A stretch of 64,000 bases of DNA, taken from Serratia liquefaciens ATCC 27592. GTDB taxonomy: Bacteria; Pseudomonadota; Gammaproteobacteria; Enterobacterales; Enterobacteriaceae. The translations under genes and the position numbers were made by a program. Under the pieces are notes generated by a model. The model was not told where the DNA came from. It did not search any database and saw only the letters and a program-made list of their open reading frames with translations. Where the stretch lies: the NCBI RefSeq assembly GCF_000422085.1, contig NC_021741.1:496001-560000 (forward strand), written 5' to 3'. Numbering within the stretch: the stretch's first letter is position 1; each line of letters begins with the position of its first letter. Of the stretch, positions 8,231 to 16,321 are shown piece after piece.

Positions 8231-9151
8231 ATGAAAATGAGCATTCGCGCGTTACTAACCCTGTTTACGGCACTGGTGGCTTTCAGCCAGGCTGCCTTCG
8301 CCGTTGTATATCCGTTGCCTGCCAAAGACAGCCGTCTGGTGGGTGAGAACATCCAGATCACCGTACCGGAAGACAGCAAGCTGCCGCTGGAGAGCTTTGC
8401 CGCTCAATACCAGATGGGCCTGAGCAATATGCTGGAAGCCAACCCGGGTGTGGATCCTTTCCTGCCGAAAGCGGGCAGCACTCTGACCATCCCACAGCAG
8501 TTGATCCTGCCGGATGCGCCACGTGAAGGCATCATCATCAACAGCGCCGAGATGCGTCTGTACTACTACCCGAAAGGCACCAACACCGTGATCGTGTTGC
8601 CAATCGGTATCGGCCAGTTGGGCAAAGATACGCCGCTGAACTGGACTACCACCGTGCAGCGCAAGAAAGACGGCCCAACCTGGACGCCAACTGCCAAGAT
8701 GCGTGCGGAATACGCCGCGGACGGCGAGATCCTGCCTGCAGTATTCCCGGCCGGTCCGGACAACCCTATGGGGCTGTACGCGCTGTACGTCGGTCGTCTG
8801 TATGCGATCCACGGTACCAATGCCAACTTCGGTATCGGTCTGCGCGTGAGCCACGGTTGTGTGCGTCTGCGTGCTGACGACATCAAGTTCCTGTTCGAAA
8901 ACGTTCCGGTCGGCACTCGCGTGCAGTTCATCAACGAGCCGATCAAAGCCAGCGTTGAGCCGGACGGTTCTCGTTACATTGAAGTGCACAACCCACTCTC
9001 TGCTAACGAAGAACAGCTGAAGTCCAAAGATCCGGTGCCGTTGACCATCTCTGCGCCAGTGGGCAAAGTGATGATGGACCCGGCGGTTAACCAGAGCGAA
9101 GTGGACGCAGCAATCAAAGCCCGTTCCGGTATGCCGGTTAAAGTGAACTGA
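8231..9151 (+). CDS. ldtB: L,D-transpeptidase LdtB (YbiS/ErfK family)
   Basis: The periplasmic L,D-transpeptidase attaches Braun lipoprotein to meso-diaminopimelate of peptidoglycan. Starting at the ATG at 8231 the protein is 306 residues, exactly the length of E. coli LdtB; an in-frame GTG at 8210 would add seven residues. It has a signal peptide to about residue 24, a LysM-like domain ([20 protein letters not shown]) and the YkuD catalytic domain with [15 protein letters not shown] and SHGCVRLR, whose cysteine (about residue 210) is the nucleophile. It closely matches YbiS, more than ErfK or YcfS. A strong terminator follows. Confidence 0.93.
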   Translation: MKMSIRALLTLFTALVAFSQAAFAVVYPLPAKDSRLVGENIQITVPEDSKLPLESFAAQYQMGLSNMLEANPGVDPFLPKAGSTLTIPQQLILPDAPREGIIINSAEMRLYYYPKGTNTVIVLPIGIGQLGKDTPLNWTTTVQRKKDGPTWTPTAKMRAEYAADGEILPAVFPAGPDNPMGLYALYVGRLYAIHGTNANFGIGLRVSHGCVRLRADDIKFLFENVPVGTRVQFINEPIKASVEPDGSRYIEVHNPLSANEEQLKSKDPVPLTISAPVGKVMMDPAVNQSEVDAAIKARSGMPVKVN

Positions 9152-9171
9152 TTGATTCAGTCGCTGTAGAA

Positions 9172-9197
9172 AAGGCGCCTTAGGGCGCCTTTTTTTA
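9172..9197 (+). terminator. Rho-independent terminator of ldtB
   Basis: AAGGCGCC / GGCGCCTT stem with loop TTAG followed by a run of T residues, 20 bp after the ldtB stop. Confidence 0.93.
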
Positions 9198-9657
9198 TGG
9201 CTAAATAACACCGTTTTGCGCAGGCCTCCGCAGTTCTTTGCTTTTCGTTACCGCTGCCGCTTTAAAGGTCCGGTACTGTTAGCAAAAAACAGATTTTCTC
9301 GTTGCCTTAAACGGGCATCGCGAAGCTGTAGGTGGGCCAAATTGCGACAGGAAACTGTCGGGAGGCCCGTCGCTGAAACTTCTTTCTCTGGTGCAAAAAT
9401 ACGGCCTGAAGATCTTGCTGTAGAGTGTCAGAATAATCACAGCTTATCTGCCTATGCATCACCGCTATAAGTCCTTCCTGATAATTATTCCTCAAAAAAT
9501 CATCGTTAATTAATTGGTTATATATCCCCTCCGACCAGTGATTGCCTGAGAAAAAACTCTCAAAACCTCTGTGTTGTGAAAATAAGATCACACAAACGTA
9601 ACAAAAGATAAACATAGGCTCTCTATATTGGCTGCTTTGCTTTTGGGAGGGAGTGCC
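9198..9657. other. Long intergenic leader ahead of the exbD operon
   Basis: No credible gene is seen in this 460-bp gap. At 9334-9368 there is a two-tier hairpin: outer arms GGGCC/GGCCC, inner arms CGACAG/CTGTCG, closed by a GAAA tetraloop, with no T-run. From about 9420 the sequence becomes AT-rich, as expected for a promoter. A partial Fur-like half-site TGATAATTATT occurs at 9479-9489. An inverted repeat TTGTGA...TCACA at 9574-9592 has the wrong spacing for CRP. Confidence 0.4.
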
Positions 9658-10065
9658 ATGCGTAACTGGAACGAGCCGAAAAAGAACAAAGCGCACATCG
9701 AACTGATCCCGATGATCGACGTGATGATGTTTTTGCTGGTGTTTTTTGTGTTGATTAGCCTGAACGTGATCCCGGCCCTTGGGCTGAAGACTCAGTTGCC
9801 GTCCGCCGGCAGCGCTCAGCAATTGAAGCCGCAGAAGAAGGCGATCATTACCCTGGGCGCTGAGGAACAACTGCAGCTCGACGGCCAGCCGATAGCGCTG
9901 AGCGCGCTGGTCAGCACGCTGAAGCAGCAGCAGCAGGAAAACCAGACCACCACCATTATCGTTAATAGCGACAAAGGCGTTGCGGTAGAGCGCCTGGTCG
10001 CGGTGATGGATAACCTGCGCCAGGGCGGTTTCTTCTCCGTCTCCATCGCCACACGGAAGCTGTGA
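9658..10065 (+). CDS. ExbD/TolR-family inner-membrane protein
   Basis: This 135-residue ExbD-type protein would pair with an ExbB channel to couple proton entry to TonB. It has a short cytoplasmic start, one membrane segment with the conserved aspartate (IELIPMIDVMMFLLVFFVLISL, Asp about residue 21) and a periplasmic domain with VNSDKGVAVERLVAVMDNLRQGGF. The ATG at 9658 is preceded by GGGAGGG, which favours it over an upstream in-frame start. It opens the operon exbD-tonB-receptor-exbB-PLD, with one base between its stop and the tonB start. Confidence 0.9.
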   Translation: MRNWNEPKKNKAHIELIPMIDVMMFLLVFFVLISLNVIPALGLKTQLPSAGSAQQLKPQKKAIITLGAEEQLQLDGQPIALSALVSTLKQQQQENQTTTIIVNSDKGVAVERLVAVMDNLRQGGFFSVSIATRKL

Positions 10066-10066
10066 C

Positions 10067-10819
10067 ATGTATCTGCTCTATCGCTCACGTCACCTTTTCA
10101 GCTGGTTGCCGGCGCTGATCGTCGCGGGCTGCGTGCTGTTCGCCAGCCAACAGGCGGCGCTGAAAATTCAGCCGCGCTATGACGAAACCGCCATGGAGCT
10201 GGCATTGGTCGAGCCGGAACCTCAGCCACAGCCGGAACCGGAGGCGCCGGTGGAAACCCCGCCGCAACCCGAGCCACCGCCGCCGGAACCTGAGCCCCTT
10301 CCTGAACCTGTGGTGCCTGCACCTGAACCGATTGTCGAGGCCAAACCGGTGCCCAAGCCACAGCCGAAACCCAAACCCAAGCCGGTGAAAGAGAAAGCCA
10401 AGCCGGTGGAAAAGGCCAGGCCCGCCGCGGTGCCGGCAGCGCCGAGAACCTTGGTCAGCAAGCCCGCCGCACAGCCCGTTCCGCCGGCTCCAGCGGCACC
10501 GAAGGTGAATGCGCAGGCAATCGAAAACGGTTATCTGCAGGCATTGCGCCATGAGCTGGAGCAGCGCAAGCGCTATCCCAGCGGGCGGCAGGCTTCGCTT
10601 GAACGGCCGCAGGGCAACGTCGAGGTGTGGCTGGAGGTAGATCGCAGCGGTCGGGTGATCTCTTCCGGCATCACCAATAAGGCCTCCAGCATGCTGCTCA
10701 ACCGTGCGGCGCTGAGCAGTTTGCAAAGTATCAGCCAGGTGAAGCCGTTCCCAACTGAGGCTTTCAACGGGCAAACAACCAAAAGATTTTCAGCCACGTT
10801 CAATTATCAGGCGCCTTGA
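10067..10819 (+). CDS. TonB-family energy transducer
   Basis: This 250-residue TonB paralogue has one N-terminal membrane anchor (LFSWLPALIVAGCVLFAS, about 11-28). A long Pro-Glu then Pro-Lys spacer covers roughly residues 48-145, built to span the periplasm. The C-terminal TonB domain is about 155-250 (YLQALRHELEQRKRYPS, GNVEVWLEVDRSGRV). It begins one base after exbD stops and precedes a receptor gene, so it probably serves that receptor rather than replacing the chromosomal tonB. The repetitive Pro-Glu/Pro-Lys stretch generates spurious ORFs on both strands. Confidence 0.9.
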   Translation: MYLLYRSRHLFSWLPALIVAGCVLFASQQAALKIQPRYDETAMELALVEPEPQPQPEPEAPVETPPQPEPPPPEPEPLPEPVVPAPEPIVEAKPVPKPQPKPKPKPVKEKAKPVEKARPAAVPAAPRTLVSKPAAQPVPPAPAAPKVNAQAIENGYLQALRHELEQRKRYPSGRQASLERPQGNVEVWLEVDRSGRVISSGITNKASSMLLNRAALSSLQSISQVKPFPTEAFNGQTTKRFSATFNYQAP

Positions 10820-10858
10820 TGCCTGGCATAACAGTTTGATTTTTATGGGATGGAAACA

Positions 10859-13099
10859 ATGAAATCTTTCAATCGATCTGGGATTTATCTGGCAGTGATG
10901 TCGGCGATGTTACCGGGTGCCGTGCTGGCGGCGGACTCGACCGACGTCGGCACCATCAACGTTAAGGGGCAGTCGCTGGGCGGCGGCATGATGGTGCAGG
11001 AGGACAGCGCCAAGTCGCGTTCCACCATCACCAAAGAGGCGATGGATAAAATGCCAGCGGCGGCCAACGCCATCGACAAGCTGAAATACACGCCGGGCCT
11101 GAACGTCAACAGCGACGATGCCAGCGGTCTGAGCGGCGTTGATTACACCATGCGCGGTATGAGCTCCGATCAAATCGGCCTGTCGATGGACGGGATCCCG
11201 ATCAACGATTCCGGCAACTATGCGGTTTACCCGAACCTGCTGGGTGATTCAGAGAACCTGGGGGAAGTGTTCGTCACCCAGGGATCCTCGGAAGCCGACG
11301 GCCCGCACATCGGCTCCAGCGGCGGCAATATTGGCCTGGTGACGCGGCGTCCGTCTAAAGACTTCGGCGGCTTCGTCAAACAGACGCTGGGCAGCAACAA
11401 CCTGAGCAAAACCTTTGCCCGTCTGGAGACCGGTGAGTACAACGGCTTCAGCAACTGGATTTCCTATTCGCACACCGAGGCCAAAAAGTGGCGCGGGGAA
11501 GGGCGCTTGTACTCCAACAAGTTCGAGATGAACTCGTTGTATGAGGACGGTAACGGCAACAGCAGCAACCTGATCATGAAGTACAACCAGCAAAATAACG
11601 TCAACTACAACACCCGCAGCAAGGCTCAGTTCGCGGAAGACCCCCGTGGCGATTATGACACCACGCCGTCCTACAATAACCGGGGCCAGCTGACTCGCTA
11701 TTACAAGCTCAACCGTAATCCGTTCGAGAATTTCAACCTGACGTTCACCCAGAAGCTGCAGCTGCGCGACAACCTGGCGTTAACCCTGCAACCCTATTAC
11801 TACTGGGGGAACGGCGGCAGCTTCAGCGGCCAGAGCGCGTCGGTACTGTCCAGTACCTCGGATCGGGCCGGTCAGTATGACCTCAGCAACTTGCAGTCCA
11901 ACACCTATTACCGTCCTTCCTGGACCCAGACCTGGCGGCCGGGTATCACCACCAAGCTGAAGTGGGACATCAACGATCAGCACAGCCTGGATATCGGCTA
12001 CTGGTTTGAACGTGCGCGTCAGTCGCAGACCCAGCCGTTTATCGGCATCAAGGACGACGGCAACCCGCAGCAGCTCTCGGGTAAACCGGGCGGTTCCGAT
12101 CAGGTGAAGGACGCCAACGGCAAAACCGTGCAGGGGCGTAACCAGTACACCATTACCCCGGCGCAAAAAGTGTGGCTGCAGGACACCTGGTTCGCGACGC
12201 CGGACTGGACCTTCGTCGGTGGGCTGGCCTATCAGTACGTTGAACGAAAAGGCGATAACAAGGGCAGCCTGTATAACGTGCCGGAAAAGCGTGATGCCAA
12301 ATACCATGAATTTCTGCCGAACTTCAGCGCCAGCTACAAGCTGAACCCGGAAAACCAGGTGTTCTATAACCTGACACGCAACATGCGCACCCCGCCAAAC
12401 TACGTGTTGTACAACGTCGGCGATTCGCTTAGCACCAAGCCTGAACTGAGCTGGAACCATGAGCTGGGCTGGCGTTTCGAGCGTGAAGATATGCTGCTGA
12501 GCGCCTCGCTGTTCTACTTGCGCTACAGCGACCGTCAAATCTCTACCACCAATCCGGACGGTGACTACGAGATGATGAACATCGGCAACGTAGAGAACAA
12601 AGGGCTGGAACTGGAGTGGAGCGGCCAACTGCCGCATAACTTCAACTACTACACCTCGTACACCTATACCGAGTCCAAGCAGAAGAGCGACATTGTCAGC
12701 AACGGCGGCCTGCCGCTGCCGACCAGCGGTAAAGAAGTGCCGAACGTGCCGAAAAACCTGCTTAACGTGACCCTGGGTTATGACGACGGTTTGTATTACA
12801 GCAGCGTGAGCGGCAAGTACGTCAGTTCGTTCTACGGCGACCTGACCAATGACGAGAAGATTGGCGGCCGGACGGTATTCGATCTGGCGGCGGGGGTGCA
12901 TTTGCCGGTGGACAAGAAGATCGTCAAGAGCGCGGCGCTCCGCTTCGGCATCAGCAACCTGTTTGACAAGGAGTACCTGACTTCGGTGCGCTCCACCACC
13001 TTCAACGCCGCACCTTATAACGGCGTAAGGGCCAGCACGCCTTACTACAACGTCGGGGAAGAACGTACCTTCAGCGTATCGCTGGAAGCCACCTTTTAA
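10859..13099 (+). CDS. TonB-dependent outer-membrane receptor
   Basis: This receptor of about 746 residues has a signal peptide ending at AVLAADS, a TonB-box-like stretch after it (STDVGTINVKG), a plug domain (KEAMDKMPAAANAIDKLKYTPGLNV, VDYTMRGMSSDQIGLSMDGIPIND, SSGGNIGLVTRRPS) and a beta-barrel ending VSLEATF. GGGA eight bases upstream favours the ATG at 10859 over the one at 10850. The ligand is unknown: it shows no recognisable siderophore, haem or B12 signature. Its neighbours are a dedicated ExbD, TonB, ExbB and a secreted phospholipase D-like protein. A Fur site was not evident. Confidence 0.9.
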   Translation: MKSFNRSGIYLAVMSAMLPGAVLAADSTDVGTINVKGQSLGGGMMVQEDSAKSRSTITKEAMDKMPAAANAIDKLKYTPGLNVNSDDASGLSGVDYTMRGMSSDQIGLSMDGIPINDSGNYAVYPNLLGDSENLGEVFVTQGSSEADGPHIGSSGGNIGLVTRRPSKDFGGFVKQTLGSNNLSKTFARLETGEYNGFSNWISYSHTEAKKWRGEGRLYSNKFEMNSLYEDGNGNSSNLIMKYNQQNNVNYNTRSKAQFAEDPRGDYDTTPSYNNRGQLTRYYKLNRNPFENFNLTFTQKLQLRDNLALTLQPYYYWGNGGSFSGQSASVLSSTSDRAGQYDLSNLQSNTYYRPSWTQTWRPGITTKLKWDINDQHSLDIGYWFERARQSQTQPFIGIKDDGNPQQLSGKPGGSDQVKDANGKTVQGRNQYTITPAQKVWLQDTWFATPDWTFVGGLAYQYVERKGDNKGSLYNVPEKRDAKYHEFLPNFSASYKLNPENQVFYNLTRNMRTPPNYVLYNVGDSLSTKPELSWNHELGWRFEREDMLLSASLFYLRYSDRQISTTNPDGDYEMMNIGNVENKGLELEWSGQLPHNFNYYTSYTYTESKQKSDIVSNGGLPLPTSGKEVPNVPKNLLNVTLGYDDGLYYSSVSGKYVSSFYGDLTNDEKIGGRTVFDLAAGVHLPVDKKIVKSAALRFGISNLFDKEYLTSVRSTTFNAAPYNGVRASTPYYNVGEERTFSVSLEATF

Positions 13100-13104
13100 C
13101 TATT

Positions 13105-13226
13105 TATACCCTATGGCTTTCAAGTTGCAGCCAGGCGGCCAACTCGCTCATCCCCAGGCGCTTACTTAAGTAACTGGGGTGAGCGAGTGCAGGTAACAAC
13201 GCTGCGGCTTGAAAGACGACGGGTAA
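13105..13226. repeat. ERIC element inside the TonB operon
   Basis: This imperfect palindrome of about 122 bp has ERIC ends (TACCCTATGGCTTTCAAG on the left, CTTGAAAGACGACGGGTA on the right). Its core holds CCCCAG...CTTACTTAAGTAACTGGGG and the GGGGTGAGCG block used in ERIC typing. It fills the gap between the receptor stop and the exbB ribosome-binding region, so it would be transcribed as a stem-loop between the two genes. Confidence 0.9.
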
Positions 13227-13238
13227 GAGGACTGAACG

Positions 13239-13889
13239 ATGAATGCCAATCTGTTACACGACATTATTTTCTACGTGATGTACGCCGCGCTGGCGATTGC
13301 ACTGGTGATCATTATCGAACGTGCGTTGTATTTCGCCTATACCCAACGCCAGGCGCGTCGACTGGAGCAGGCGCTGACGTTGGATGTGCACCGCACGGCC
13401 GATCTGCCGGATGAGTTGACCCAGCGCAACAGCCTGCCGCTGGCGGTGATTTCACCGGTGCTGGAGCAAAAACACCGTGCCGGTGACCGCGAGGCGATCG
13501 GTGATTTGATCGACGCTCAGTATTTGTTGAGCAAGCCGCTGATGGCGCGGGGCCTGTGGTTGCTGGAAACTATCGTTACCGCGGCACCGCTGTTGGGGCT
13601 GCTGGGCACGGTGATGGGGATTATCGAAACCTTTAAGGCACTGGCTGCCTCGGGAGTGTCCGAGCCGAGCCTGGTTTCTGCCGGGATGGGCACCGCGCTG
13701 TACGCTACCGGACTGGGTATCGCCATCGCGCTGCTGTGCCTGGTGGGGAACAACTATCTGCAAAGCCGTATGGAGCGCATTAACGAACTGTTGAAGGTGC
13801 TGCTGATCCGCGCCGGTGCGCCGGGCAGCCGCCCGGAAAACGGCAGCCGCGAGCAACGGGTTGACAGCGAGGTGCCGCGCTATGCCTAA
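13239..13889 (+). CDS. ExbB/MotA/TolQ-family proton channel protein
   Basis: This 216-residue protein shows the three membrane segments of ExbB: about 10-30 (IFYVMYAALAIALVIIIE), about 103-130 (LWLLETIVTAAPLLGLLGTVMGIIETF, the signature helix) and about 145-170 (GMGTALYATGLGIAIALLCLVG). It would form the channel with ExbD encoded 3 kb upstream. Separation of exbB from exbD by tonB, the receptor and an ERIC element is unusual. Its stop overlaps the start of the phospholipase D-like gene by 8 bp, implying translational coupling. Confidence 0.92.
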   Translation: MNANLLHDIIFYVMYAALAIALVIIIERALYFAYTQRQARRLEQALTLDVHRTADLPDELTQRNSLPLAVISPVLEQKHRAGDREAIGDLIDAQYLLSKPLMARGLWLLETIVTAAPLLGLLGTVMGIIETFKALAASGVSEPSLVSAGMGTALYATGLGIAIALLCLVGNNYLQSRMERINELLKVLLIRAGAPGSRPENGSREQRVDSEVPRYA

Positions 13890-15135
13890 TGGCCGTCATT
13901 CACGGTGGCCATTAGGCCGCCTTTACACTGCGTTATGGGGTGGTTGCCTGTTGATGTTGAGCCAGAATGCGGCGGCGCGCTTTGAAATTCCCGGCTACGA
14001 GCTGGTGTATACCGCACCGGTAGAAACCGCGTTGCAGGCGGATGACCTGCGCAACACTGCCGAAGTGTGGCAGCAGATGTTTGATGCGGCGAAAACCCGC
14101 ATCGATCTGGGCCAGTTCTACGTGGCGAACCAACAGGGTTCGCTGCTGGATGGCGTGCTGCAGCATCTTAAAGCGGCGGGGGAACGTGGGGTAAAAATTC
14201 GTTTCCTGATGGAGGAGAAGGGCATCCGCATTTCTACTCCCGAAACGCTGGAACAGCTTAAGGCGATCCCGAATCTGGAGCTGCGTATCATCCCTTACCA
14301 GCGGCTGAGCGGCGGCATTCTGCATGCCAAATACCTGCTGGTGGACGGTGAACAGGCGTTTGTCGGCAGTCAGAACTTTGACTGGCGCGCGCTGGCGCAC
14401 ATCCATGAAACCGGGCTGCGCATCAGCGATGCCAGTGTGGTGCGGCAGATCCAGGCGATCTTCGAACAGGACTGGCAGGCGCAGGCGTTGCTGGCGGCGG
14501 AAAAACCGGTGCCCCAGCTGACGTCCCAACCCACGGTAGAACCGCTGCAGAGCAATTACCTGGTCGCCAGCCCGCGTGCCTACAACCCGGCGGGCGTGAT
14601 TGATTCGCAGCTTGAGCTGCCGCGCCTGTTGGCTTCGGCCAGGCAGCGAGTGCGGGTACAGGTGATGGACTACGCGCCGTTGTCTTTTGGCCCGGACCGC
14701 ACCCGGCCTTACTATGCGGTGATCGATAACGCCCTGCGCAGCGCTGCCGCGCGCGGTGTGCAGATTGAGCTGATGGTCGCTAACTGGAATACCAAAAAGC
14801 CGGATATCGCCTGGCTGAAAAGCCTGGCGCTGGTGCCGAATGTACAGGTGAAAGTGGTCACCATACCGCCGGCAAGCAGCGGGTTTATCCCGTTTGCCCG
14901 GGTGATCCACAGTAAAATCATGACCATCGACGGCGAGATCGCCTGGGTAGGCACCAGCAACTGGACCGGCGGCTATCTGGACAATTCTCGTAATCTGGAG
15001 ATTGTGCTGCACGACGTGAACATGAGCCAGCGGCTGGACAAGCTGTACAGCCAACTGTGGGACAGCCTTTACGCCGAACCGCTGAAACTGGATTACGACT
15101 ACCCGACGCCCAAACCGGGCGGCGAATCTCAATAG
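13882..15135 (+). CDS. Secreted phospholipase D-like protein with two HKD motifs
   Basis: This 417-residue protein has an N-terminal signal-like segment (about 12-32, ending AAARFE) and two PLD catalytic motifs: HAKYLLVDG at 148 and HSKIMTIDG at 343, each followed by GSQNFDW or GTSNWTGG. The layout matches the PLD/cardiolipin-synthase superfamily, whose members cleave or transfer phosphodiester head groups. The signal-like start suggests the periplasm or outside. The ATG lies within the exbB stop region (8-bp overlap), so it belongs to the TonB-system operon. That link suggests release of an uptake substrate from a phosphodiester, but this is inference. Confidence 0.88.
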   Translation: MPNGRHSRWPLGRLYTALWGGCLLMLSQNAAARFEIPGYELVYTAPVETALQADDLRNTAEVWQQMFDAAKTRIDLGQFYVANQQGSLLDGVLQHLKAAGERGVKIRFLMEEKGIRISTPETLEQLKAIPNLELRIIPYQRLSGGILHAKYLLVDGEQAFVGSQNFDWRALAHIHETGLRISDASVVRQIQAIFEQDWQAQALLAAEKPVPQLTSQPTVEPLQSNYLVASPRAYNPAGVIDSQLELPRLLASARQRVRVQVMDYAPLSFGPDRTRPYYAVIDNALRSAAARGVQIELMVANWNTKKPDIAWLKSLALVPNVQVKVVTIPPASSGFIPFARVIHSKIMTIDGEIAWVGTSNWTGGYLDNSRNLEIVLHDVNMSQRLDKLYSQLWDSLYAEPLKLDYDYPTPKPGGESQ

Positions 15136-15156
15136 TGTGAAATAGCGTGGTGGTTA

Positions 15157-16239
15157 TTATTTATCGTTGGATGACGTTTCACATTTCTGCTCTTTAAAGG
15201 AAAGGGTGTTATCGCCAAAATAAGCAACGGAGACCACCCCTTTTTCCAATTCAGCGACTGTCGCTTCAGGGGGAAGATTATTACATTGGTAGTTGGGGTG
15301 ATAATGAAGCTCAACAAGGAATTTTTTTGCGATAAGACTGAGGGTTGGTGAGCTGATGTCATAAGTACTTTGCATGCCTATGACCATTAAAGAAGCCAGT
15401 ATGAGAGGCGCCGCTATGCGCGGCAGCATGATGAGCTTTTTCACTTCTAACTCTTTGTTCGCATCGGGTGAGAGATGTTTCTTCCCGGTAATAAGACGCT
15501 GCGCCGTGCGTTTAATAAAGTTCGGTGCAAATATTTGCAGCGGCATGGTGACGAACATTGGAATGAGAATGGCTAACCATTCCAATACGGCCATTGTGAT
15601 AACGCATAGTAGGATGATGCTCAAGTAAGCGATGGGTGTATACAGGGTCGCGACTATCGTGGTCATTTCCGGGAAAAAACGCGCGTTAGTGTGGGTGAGT
15701 TCTGTTAGCCAACTCTTTGACATGGCAGTTGAAATGTAAAAGGCCAACGTTCCTATACCGGCTAGCAGGACTTTTCCTGCCAATCTTGCCCAGGTTTTTC
15801 TTATCACCCATTCACACCTGGATTTTAAATCTAACAGGGCTGCGAACGCATAGATCCCAATGCTGATCTGTAACATCAGCAGGCTTTGAGCGTTAATCAG
15901 GAAAGCGTAGGGAATTTGCAAGGTAATGAGAAATGTGGCGACATAAAGCAGGAACTCTGTCGCAAGCGATAGCTTATAAAATTGCCGGGTGTTGATCACT
16001 AAACGCCAATAGCGTCTGATTAGCTTTTTTTTGATTGTGGGAAACAGAGCAACGGTTCTAAGCAACAATAAGGTCGGCATCGCCATAAGCAAGCACAGGG
16101 TTATGGCATAAATAATATAATTTTTGTTGTAGAGAAATAGCGCGAAGAAGACCAGTAAAACGCTTACCACAAATTGGATGCGTCGTTTCCCCGGGGGGAT
16201 CCTATTTAATATGGATTTGAGCGAGAGGCGGCTCATCAT
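15157..16239 (-). CDS. AT-rich orphan integral membrane protein
   Basis: I do not recognise this protein of about 360 residues. Hydrophobic segments occur near residues 22-42, 45-65, 95-140 (two), 160-180, 200-235 (two) and 275-295. A polar C-terminal tail of about 60 residues with two cysteines (QCNNLPPE, EQKCETSS) is probably periplasmic. AAGGA lies just before ATGATG at 16239. An in-frame TTG at 16257 is less likely. Base composition is visibly more AT-rich than all neighbours, which suggests horizontal acquisition. It converges on the phospholipase D-like gene and stands alone. Confidence 0.65.
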   Translation of the reverse strand: MMSRLSLKSILNRIPPGKRRIQFVVSVLLVFFALFLYNKNYIIYAITLCLLMAMPTLLLLRTVALFPTIKKKLIRRYWRLVINTRQFYKLSLATEFLLYVATFLITLQIPYAFLINAQSLLMLQISIGIYAFAALLDLKSRCEWVIRKTWARLAGKVLLAGIGTLAFYISTAMSKSWLTELTHTNARFFPEMTTIVATLYTPIAYLSIILLCVITMAVLEWLAILIPMFVTMPLQIFAPNFIKRTAQRLITGKKHLSPDANKELEVKKLIMLPRIAAPLILASLMVIGMQSTYDISSPTLSLIAKKFLVELHYHPNYQCNNLPPEATVAELEKGVVSVAYFGDNTLSFKEQKCETSSNDK

Positions 16240-16321
16240 TAATTCCTTGAGAATCAAAAAATGGACGCCGCCCAGAGTAGCATTTTTTAGTCTGTCCTCA
16301 TAACCAGAGCAGACATTGAAA

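Noticed and set aside
9574..9592. TTGTGA...TCACA as a CRP site before exbD
   Set aside because: The half-sites are separated by 8 bases, while CRP needs 6.
10179..10461. Pro/Arg- or Gly-rich small ORFs in the tonB spacer on both strands
   Set aside because: They come from the repetitive Pro-Glu/Pro-Lys codons of tonB read in other frames.
11780..12901. 373-codon open frame opposite the TonB-dependent receptor gene
   Set aside because: It is a GC-rich shadow frame: the translation is low in complexity, has no known motif and no ribosome-binding site, while the plus strand encodes a clear receptor.
13105..13226. A CRISPR-like or operon-internal terminator reading of the palindrome before exbB
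   Set aside because: The ends and core match ERIC, it is a single unit without spacers, and no T-run follows.
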